Origin: DATJGS01 sp035494735
GTDB taxonomy: Bacteria > Eisenbacteria > RBG-16-71-46
Length of the DNA stretch: 6,267 nucleotides
Direction of reading: 5' to 3'
Assembly (NCBI GenBank): GCA_035494735.1
Contig: DATJGS010000005.1
Span: 1-6,267, forward strand
The notes beneath the pieces were generated by a model that saw nothing but the letters and a program-made list of their open reading frames with translations, searched no databases and had not been told where the DNA came from. Positions 1-4,817 of this stretch are shown piece by piece; within the stretch, counting starts at the first letter, position 1; every line of letters starts with the position of its first letter. Made by a program: the position numbers and the translations under genes.

Positions 1-413
1 GTCGTCCACGGACCGTCCGCGGTGGGCACGTCGTGCGCGAACCACGTGCCGCGCAGCACCGCGGCCGCGCCGTTCACGCGCACGCCCACCGTCAGCTCGG
101 GCGCCGCCTCCAGCACGTTGTTCTTCCAGAACGTGGTCTTGAACGCCGGAATCACCGAGTCGCCGAGCGCGACGCCGGCGCGGGCCGGCTCGAACGCCGC
201 GCCGCCCAGGTCGAGCGGCCAGCGCGCGCCGGCCGCGGTGACCACGAAGTTCGGGCCGGTGCCGCGCAACGTGCGCGCCAGGTCGTCACCGACGCGCAGC
301 GCCAGCGTGGCCAGCGCCGTGGCCACGGCCACGCCCACCGTGACGGCGAGCAGGGCGAGCGCCACGCGCGCGCGGCGCGCGGCGAGCGAGCCGAGGAGCA
401 TGCGCGCGATCAC
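1..413 (-). CDS. FtsX/MacB-type ABC transporter permease, N-terminal part (runs off window)
   Basis: Reading leftwards from 413 the frame stays open for 137 codons and leaves the window, so the C-terminal part is missing. The product starts (V/M)IARMLLGSLAARRAR, a basic cytoplasmic stretch. One hydrophobic helix follows at about residues 16-39 (VALALLAVTVGVAVATALA), then a soluble stretch that would lie outside the membrane. This is the layout of MacB/FtsX-family permeases, whose first helix is followed by a large periplasmic core domain. The GTG at 413-411 is chosen because GGGAGG lies about 10 nt upstream; an in-frame ATG at 401-399 is the alternative. The start lies 3 nt beyond the TGA of the FTR1-DUF2318 gene, so the two are co-transcribed and probably translationally coupled. 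In FetABCDEF- and Cj1660-1665-type iron systems the DUF2318 protein is followed by such permeases and an ATPase. By that analogy this would be the first permease of an iron-associated ABC complex. The family call is fairly sure; the substrate is inferred. Confidence 0.8.
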   Translation of the reverse strand, partial: MIARMLLGSLAARRARVALALLAVTVGVAVATALATLALRVGDDLARTLRGTGPNFVVTAAGARWPLDLGGAAFEPARAGVALGDSVIPAFKTTFWKNNVLEAAPELTVGVRVNGAAAVLRGTWFAHDVPTADGPWT

Positions 414-416
414 GCC

Positions 417-1682
417 TCAGCGGCCTCCCAGGTGCGGCCGGATCGTCTCGAGGGCCACGGCGCTCACCGTGATGGCGCCGCCGACCTGTTCGTGCGCGAG
501 CGGGATCGGGTTGCATCCGCCGCTGTGACCGAGCGTGGCGATCGAAATCGGCGACGTGCAGTTGCGGCACACGAGCGCGCCGCCGTCCTCGAAGTAGCCC
601 TTGTCGCCGCAGATCTGACACGCGTCGAAGCACGTCTTGACGTCCGAGCCGACGCGAATCGCGAAGAAGCGCACGGCGCGCGGCGCGCTCCCGGCCGTGG
701 CCGGCAGGTCCGCGGAATAGAAGTGCGCGCGGCCGTCGGCGAGCGGCGCGGCGTCGAACGTCAGCACGCCGCCGGACGCGGCGAGCGGTTGCGCCGGCGG
801 CCGGTCGGGCAGGCGCGAGTGCTGCACGAACGCGGTGGTCAGGAAGCCGACCACGAGCAACGCGACGACGCCGGTCCAGCGCCGGCGCGCGCGTTCGCGG
901 TCGCGCGCCGCGCGCTCGAGGCGCGCCTCGGGACCGCTGCCCGCGTGGGCCGGGGCGGCCGCGCCGCGCGCCCCGAACAGCAGCCAGCCCGCGGCCAGCG
1001 CCACGGTCAGCGTGAACAGCAGCAGTTCGTTCTTGATGAGCGGGCCGATCACCGCCATCTCGACGCGGCTCGCCGGCAGGACCTGGGCCTCGGACAGTTC
1101 GTGGAGTCCGCCGATCAGCAACTGCGTCCCGAGCAGCAGCAGCACCGCGGACGTCAGCGAGAAGAACGGCTTGAGCGGCACGCGCAACGTGCCGCGAATG
1201 AACAGCACGCCGAACAGCACGGCGAGCAGCAGTCCGCCGAGCGCCCCCAGCCACAGCCCGAGACCGTGGCTGTTGAACTCGGCGGCCGACAGGAACACGG
1301 CGGTCTCGACGCCCTCGCGGAAGACCATGCCGAACGCGAACAGGCCGACGCCGAACGCCGAGCCGCCGCCGGCCGCGCGCTCGATGCCGCTCTCGACTTC
1401 GTCCTTCATGTGCGGCCCGGCCCGCCACATCCACCACGTGAGGCTGAACACCAGCGCGGCGCCGACCAGCATGGCGATGCCCTCGGCCAGCTCCTCGTTC
1501 CAGGTCAGGCGCGACGCCAGGACCGCGACGCCGGCCGACGCCACGACGGCGAGCGCGGCGCCGCCGTACAGCGCGCCGAGCTGCGCGGCGCGGCCGCGGC
1601 GGCGCAGCAGGCTGGTCGCGATGGCCAGCACGAGCGCGGCCTCGACGCCCTCGCGCAGCGTCACCACCAGCGCCTCAAACAT
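417..1682 (-). CDS. FTR1-family iron permease fused to C-terminal DUF2318 cysteine domain
   Basis: The 421-residue product begins MFEALVVTLREGVEAALVLA. It carries the two FTR1 signatures REGVE at residues 10-14 and 122-126, each within a membrane helix, which form the iron path in this family. An acidic EELAEG motif sits near residue 63. About seven hydrophobic segments occupy residues 1-235. A charged Arg-rich linker (about 240-268) and one more helix (about 270-287) lead to a soluble tail with CFDACQICGDKGYF (Cys361, 365, 368), CRNC (Cys382, 385) and GGCNPIPL (Cys400). This is the cysteine pattern of DUF2318, the domain of FetA/Cj1660-type proteins. In FetMP/P19-type systems FTR1 and the DUF2318 protein are separate; here they are one chain, which suggests inner-membrane iron import coupled to a metal or redox centre on the outer face (inference). 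The ATG at 1682 overlaps the end of the regulator gene by 8 bp, so translation is probably coupled. No P19/FetP gene is visible in the window. Confidence 0.92.
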   Translation of the reverse strand: MFEALVVTLREGVEAALVLAIATSLLRRRGRAAQLGALYGGAALAVVASAGVAVLASRLTWNEELAEGIAMLVGAALVFSLTWWMWRAGPHMKDEVESGIERAAGGGSAFGVGLFAFGMVFREGVETAVFLSAAEFNSHGLGLWLGALGGLLLAVLFGVLFIRGTLRVPLKPFFSLTSAVLLLLGTQLLIGGLHELSEAQVLPASRVEMAVIGPLIKNELLLFTLTVALAAGWLLFGARGAAAPAHAGSGPEARLERAARDRERARRRWTGVVALLVVGFLTTAFVQHSRLPDRPPAQPLAASGGVLTFDAAPLADGRAHFYSADLPATAGSAPRAVRFFAIRVGSDVKTCFDACQICGDKGYFEDGGALVCRNCTSPISIATLGHSGGCNPIPLAHEQVGGAITVSAVALETIRPHLGGR

Positions 1683-2148
1683 GGCCCGTCTCCTTCGCGC
1701 CCGGGCGCACCAGCGTGTCGCCCTCGAGCGAGCGCCGCCAGGCGTGGCACACGCGCGGCGCGCAGAAGCCGAACGCCTGCTCGTTGAGCGCGTACAGCTG
1801 GCTCTTGCCCGAGCGGCGCGTGCGCACGATGTCGAGATCGCGCAGGATGCGCAGCTGGTGCGACGTCGCGGACAGCGTCGCGCCGAGCGCGCTTGCCAGG
1901 TCGCTCACGCACATCTCGTGGATGGACAGCGCGAACACGAGCTTGCTGCGCGTCGGATCGCCGAGCGCCTTGAACGTGCGCGCGAGACGCTCGACCATCG
2001 CATGGTCGGCGAGCGCGAGCCGCACGCGCTCGTGCGCTTCGGGAGCGGCGTCGGGGCGGGCCGGCGCGTCGTGGCGCGCGGCCGGCGTCGAGCGGCGCGC
2101 GCGCGGGGCGCGAGAGCGACGCGCCTTGCGGGCCGGAACATGGGGCAT
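1675..2148 (-). CDS. ArsR/SmtB-family metal-responsive transcriptional repressor
   Basis: The 157-residue product has an Arg/Pro/Ala-rich, probably disordered tail (residues 1-40) and then a winged-helix domain (about 50-125). Landmarks are FKALGDPTRSKLVFAL (helix leading to the DNA-binding unit), EMCVSDLASALGATLSATSHQLRILRDLDIV (helix-turn-helix) and RRSGKSQLYAL (wing). EMCVSDLA at residues 78-85 lines up with the ELCV(C/G)DL metal site of ArsR, CadC and SmtB but keeps only one cysteine (Cys80). The SmtB-type alpha5 Asp/His pattern is absent. Instead there is FCAPRVCHAW with Cys129, Cys134 and His135, possibly an alternative ligand set. The ATG at 2148 is chosen because CGGAGGT lies just upstream; the frame stays open far beyond it only because of high GC. 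The gene heads the iron-permease operon and overlaps the next gene by 8 bp, so it probably represses its own operon and releases it on metal binding or oxidation. The inducer is unknown; iron is the guess from context. Confidence 0.9.
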   Translation of the reverse strand: MPHVPARKARRSRAPRARRSTPAARHDAPARPDAAPEAHERVRLALADHAMVERLARTFKALGDPTRSKLVFALSIHEMCVSDLASALGATLSATSHQLRILRDLDIVRTRRSGKSQLYALNEQAFGFCAPRVCHAWRRSLEGDTLVRPGAKETGHV

Positions 2149-2150
2149 GG

Positions 2151-2156
2151 GACCTC
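2151..2156 (-). promoter_or_regulatory. Ribosome binding site of the ArsR-type gene
   Basis: Read on the minus strand this is GGAGGT followed by a short spacer and the ATG at 2148. It is the strongest Shine-Dalgarno match near any start in the frame and decides the start, since the open frame itself continues to beyond 4500. Confidence 0.7.
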
Positions 2157-2161
2157 CGAGT

Positions 2162-2183
2162 TGAACACTTGAGGAAACGTTCA
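2162..2183. promoter_or_regulatory. Candidate ArsR/SmtB operator (TGAAC-N12-GTTCA dyad)
   Basis: TGAAC at 2162-2166 and GTTCA at 2179-2183 are perfect inverted arms, with a further symmetric TT/AA pair inside. In all, 14 of 22 positions are two-fold symmetric. TGAA/TTCA-containing imperfect dyads of about this size are the known type of SmtB, CzrA and ZiaR operators. The site lies between the regulator's ribosome binding site and its proposed -10 box, where bound repressor would block transcription of the operon. The right arm also overlaps a TCACGTGA palindrome at 2181-2188. That this dyad is the operator is inference from position and type. Confidence 0.55.
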
Positions 2184-2192
2184 CGTGAGCGC

Positions 2193-2222
2193 ATCGTGCC
2201 CGAGTGCGGCCGGCCCGGTCAA
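2193..2222 (-). promoter_or_regulatory. Candidate sigma-70-type promoter of the regulator/iron-permease operon
   Basis: On the minus strand, TTGACC (2222-2217; five of six consensus -35 bases) is followed after 18 nt by CACGAT (2198-2193; a poor -10, three of six). Transcription would start near 2186, just before the dyad at 2162-2183, giving a leader of about 40 nt. The -35 box is convincing; the -10 box is weak. Confidence 0.4.
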
Positions 2223-2236
2223 GCCGGCCTGCGGCG

Positions 2237-2266
2237 TTGACCCTGGAGGCCGCGCGCGCCGATACT
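2237..2266 (+). promoter_or_regulatory. Candidate sigma-70-type promoter of the GWxTD gene
   Basis: TTGACC at 2237-2242 matches the -35 consensus at five of six positions. GATACT at 2261-2266 matches the -10 consensus at four of six, with an 18-nt spacer. GATACT is a rare AT-rich break in GC-rich sequence. A start near 2273 would leave a leader of about 23 nt with GAGGAG at 2286-2291 before the ATG at 2296, so promoter, binding site and start codon agree. Confidence 0.5.
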
Positions 2267-2295
2267 CGGGCGGGCCGGGTGTTTCGAGGAGCCGA

Positions 2296-4254
2296 ATGCG
2301 CGTCGCCGCCGCCCTCATCGTGTTGCTCTCGTGGTCCGCGCCCGCCGCCGCCCGCGCCGCCCCGGCGCCGCGCGCGGCCGCGGCCGACACGCTGGCCGCC
2401 CAGGCTCGCGCCCACCTGGCGCGCGGCACCGTCGACACGCGGCGCATGGCGCTGCGCGAGTTGGAGCAGGCCACGCTGCTCGCGCCCGAGCGGGCCGACC
2501 TGCACCTGGAGTTGGGCCGTGCCTACTACGCGTGCGGATTCCTCAAGTACGCGCGGCGCCGCTTCGAGCTCGTGTCCCGCCTGACGCCCCAGGACCCGGC
2601 CGCGCGCTTCGGGCTCGGCCAGGTGTGGCGGCGCGACTGGCTCAAGTACCTGGATCCGACGTCGCTCGACCGCGCCATCGACAACTTCTCGGAAGCCGCC
2701 CGCCGCGACCCGGCCCATCCCGAGAGCTGGGTGATGCTGTCGCCGCTGCTCGTGGCCAAGGGCCTGCTGCCGGCGGCGCGCGCCGCGGCCGAGCACGCGC
2801 TCGACGTCGCGCCCGGCAACGGCGACGCCCAGCTGGCCGCGGCTTCGGCGGCGTGGCGGCTCGGCGACACCGGGCGCGCCGACAGCCTCTTCGAGCGCGC
2901 GCTGCCGCGGCTCGATCGCCGCGTGCGCGCGTGCTTCGAGGACATCAGCCCGATCGCCACCGAGCGCGACACGATGCTGCTGCACCAGCTGCCGTACCTC
3001 ATGCAGCTCGACTTCGTCCGCAGCTTCTGGAAGGAACACGATCCCGATCCGACGACCAAGGAGAACGAGGCCCAGCTCGAGTACTGGGCGCGCTGCACGC
3101 AGGCCTATTTCCTGTACTACGACGCCAAGCGCCGCGAATGGGACGAGCGCGGCGAGTTGTACGTGCGCTACGGCCCGCCGGACAGCGCCCAGTACAACCC
3201 GATCGGCAGTCCGATGGTCGTGCACATGGGCACGTACGGCGAATTCCCGGCGAATGTGCTGGTGTGGCGGTACCGCGATCTGGGGATGAACGTGACGCTG
3301 CAGGATCGCCTGCTGTCCGAGTACTACCTGCTGCCCATCCGCCTGGACGCCGACGCCGATCCGCGCCCCGATCCCGATTCGCTCGCGGCGCACGGCGACG
3401 CGCTGGCCACCCACGACGCGCGCGGCGTGTTCCCGAAGTATCCGCCCGGGTCGAAGCCGATCGGCGTGGCGGGCAGCGTGGCCCGCTTCGAGGGCGACGC
3501 CGCGCCGCGCCTGCTCGCGCAGCTCGAGACGCGCGGAAGTCCGGCCGACAGCCTGTGGGCGGAATGGGTCGTGCTCGATTCCACCGAGCTCGAAGTGGCG
3601 CGCGCGTCGCGGCCGCTGTCGCCCGCGCCGTGCGATCCCGCGGCGCGGCGCACCGCCGAGTTCGCGGCCCCGCTCGCGCCGGGGCCCTATCACGTGGCGA
3701 TCGCCGTGCGCGGGAAGGGCGGGCGGCGCGGCGTGTACCGCACCGACGTGCGCCTGGAACCGGCGGCTGCGGCGCTCGAGCTGAGTGATCTCGTGATCAC
3801 GTGCGGCGCGCCGGACGTGGGGGCGGGCGCCGTCCAACTCGGCGCGAACCCCGGCGCCACGGTCGAAGCCGGCCAGCCGCTGACGGCGTACTTCGAGATC
3901 TATCACCTGCAGTCGGGGAGTGACGGCCTCGCGCGCTTCGAATACGTGTACACCGTGCGCTCCGACGAACGCGATCCGCGCATCTGGGTGCAGCGCATGT
4001 TCGCGCCGCGCCCGCAGCCGACCCCGCTCGTGGCCAGTCGCACCGAGGAGAACCCCGGCGCGCTGCGCCGCCAGTTCCTGTCGGCCCCGATCCAGTCGCT
4101 GCCGCCCGGCCGCTACCGGCTGGACATCGTCGTGCGCGATCGGATCGCCGGCACGGAAGCGCGCCAGAGCGCGCCGTTCACGCACCTGGCGGCCCCGGCT
4201 CCGGCGGGCACGGGCGGCGGCGCCGGCGCCCTCGGAGCGGGCGCGGGGCGCTGA
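2296..4254 (+). CDS. Secreted TPR and GWxTD-domain protein
   Basis: The 652-residue product starts with a signal peptide (MRVAAALIVLLSWSAPAAARA, cleavage near residue 20). Residues of about 30-205 are helical TPR-like repeats, for example LHLELGRAYYACGFLKYARR and AHPESWVMLSPLLVAKG. Residues 240-300 match the GWxTD domain: FWKEHDPDPTTKENE (244-258), then EWDERGELYVRYGPPD (281-296), where the name-giving G-W-x-T-D is degenerate (EW-DERG). From about 440 on, the sequence looks like beta-sandwich modules, with ELSDLVI near residue 496 and YFEIYHL near 532 as in other family members. The tail is Gly/Ala-rich. The family is known from Acidobacteria, Eisenbacteria and similar groups; its function is unknown, and a role in the cell envelope or protein assembly is only inferred. 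The start is set by the signal peptide and GAGGAG 4 nt upstream; the frame is open from 2185 without a better start. It diverges from the iron operon. Confidence 0.9.
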   Translation: MRVAAALIVLLSWSAPAAARAAPAPRAAAADTLAAQARAHLARGTVDTRRMALRELEQATLLAPERADLHLELGRAYYACGFLKYARRRFELVSRLTPQDPAARFGLGQVWRRDWLKYLDPTSLDRAIDNFSEAARRDPAHPESWVMLSPLLVAKGLLPAARAAAEHALDVAPGNGDAQLAAASAAWRLGDTGRADSLFERALPRLDRRVRACFEDISPIATERDTMLLHQLPYLMQLDFVRSFWKEHDPDPTTKENEAQLEYWARCTQAYFLYYDAKRREWDERGELYVRYGPPDSAQYNPIGSPMVVHMGTYGEFPANVLVWRYRDLGMNVTLQDRLLSEYYLLPIRLDADADPRPDPDSLAAHGDALATHDARGVFPKYPPGSKPIGVAGSVARFEGDAAPRLLAQLETRGSPADSLWAEWVVLDSTELEVARASRPLSPAPCDPAARRTAEFAAPLAPGPYHVAIAVRGKGGRRGVYRTDVRLEPAAAALELSDLVITCGAPDVGAGAVQLGANPGATVEAGQPLTAYFEIYHLQSGSDGLARFEYVYTVRSDERDPRIWVQRMFAPRPQPTPLVASRTEENPGALRRQFLSAPIQSLPPGRYRLDIVVRDRIAGTEARQSAPFTHLAAPAPAGTGGGAGALGAGAGR

Positions 4255-4263
4255 AAAAGCGTG

Positions 4264-4292
4264 TTGAGTCGCACCTCCTTGGGGCCGATAAC
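4264..4292 (+). promoter_or_regulatory. Candidate sigma-28 (FliA)-like promoter of the receiver-domain gene
   Basis: GCCGATAA at 4284-4291 is an exact copy of the sigma-28 -10 consensus. TTGAGTC at 4264-4270 lies where the -35 (TAAAGTTT in enterics, variants elsewhere) is expected, with 12-13 nt between. The same bases can also be read as a sigma-70 promoter, TTGAGT-17-GATAAC. Either reading starts transcription near 4299, about 30 nt before the start codon. A promoter here is well supported; which sigma factor uses it is inference. Confidence 0.5.
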
Positions 4293-4330
4293 CCTGAGCG
4301 AAGCGCAGTCTCAACTCATTCGAGGACATG

Positions 4331-4726
4331 ATGTCCGACAAGTCGCGCATTCTCATCGTGGACGACGAAGCCGATCTCGTGGCCGTGCTGCGCGTGGGCC
4401 TCGAGATCGAGGGCTTCGACGTCATCGAAGCGGCGGATGGCGAGGAGGGGCTGCGTCTCGCGCGCGAACAGAAACCCGCGCTCATGCTGCTCGACCTGAT
4501 GCTGCCCAAACTCGACGGCTACAAGGTGTGCCGCGCGCTGAAATTCGACGAGCGCTACAAGAGCCTGCCGATCCTCATCCTCAGCGCGCGCTCCGGCGAG
4601 CAGGATCGTCGCCTCGCCATGGACATGGGTGCGGACGGCTTCATCACGAAGCCGTACGAGATGAAGGACCTCGTGGCCAAGGTGAAGCACAAGCTCGGAC
4701 TCCCGCCAGGTCGCGTCGCCGCCTGA
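4331..4726 (+). CDS. Single-domain response regulator (CheY-like receiver)
   Basis: The 131-residue product is one receiver domain with no output domain. SRILIVDDEADL gives the acidic pocket (Asp11, Asp12). LMLLDLMLPKLDGYKV carries the phospho-acceptor Asp55. LILSARSG supplies the switch Ser85, and GADGFITKPYE supplies Lys107 with Tyr109 as the aromatic switch. All conserved residues of a working receiver are present, so it should be phosphorylated by a histidine kinase and act by protein contact, in the cytoplasm. No kinase or chemotaxis gene is in the window, so partner and process are unknown. The start at 4331 has GAGG 5 nt upstream; the adjoining ATG at 4328 would leave only 2 nt and is less likely. 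The gene has its own promoter candidate of sigma-28 type, which hints at a link to motility (inference). It may be orphan relative to its neighbours. Confidence 0.93.
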   Translation: MSDKSRILIVDDEADLVAVLRVGLEIEGFDVIEAADGEEGLRLAREQKPALMLLDLMLPKLDGYKVCRALKFDERYKSLPILILSARSGEQDRRLAMDMGADGFITKPYEMKDLVAKVKHKLGLPPGRVAA

Positions 4727-4733
4727 GCCGGGC

Positions 4734-4750
4734 CGCCGCGTCCCGCGGCG
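4734..4750 (+). terminator. Short GC hairpin after the receiver gene, possible weak terminator
   Basis: CGCCGCG (4734-4740) and CGCGGCG (4744-4750) form a perfect 7-bp stem with a 3-nt loop, 7 nt after the stop codon. No T-run follows (CTCCCCACATT), so it is not a classical intrinsic terminator, and such stems arise easily in sequence this GC-rich. Confidence 0.3.
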
Positions 4751-4817
4751 CTCCCCACATTCCAGAAATGACGGGGGCATGACGCGCGTTCCGCGCCGCG
4801 TGCGGCATCGTGCGCGC

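Noticed and set aside
33..1787. A 584-codon plus-strand open frame opposite the iron operon
   Set aside because: It is Arg/Gln/Ala-rich with no domain, and the opposite strand has clear FTR1, DUF2318 and ArsR motifs.
4250..4263. Hairpin CGCT-GAAAA-AGCG at the end of the GWxTD gene as a terminator
   Set aside because: The stem is only 4-5 bp, overlaps the stop codon and has no T-run after it.
1675..4509. A 944-codon minus-strand open frame running across the GWxTD gene into the regulator
   Set aside because: Only its last 157 codons (the ArsR-type domain, with its own ribosome binding site) look like protein. The rest is low-complexity Arg/Ala/Gly sequence antisense to a well-supported gene, as expected from GC-rich third positions.
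4779..4817. Upstream ATG for the last gene
   Set aside because: It would put a 25-residue Arg-rich stretch ahead of the hydrophobic core of the signal peptide; the ATG at 4818 gives normal signal-peptide geometry. It is not fully excluded, since neither start has a clear ribosome binding site.
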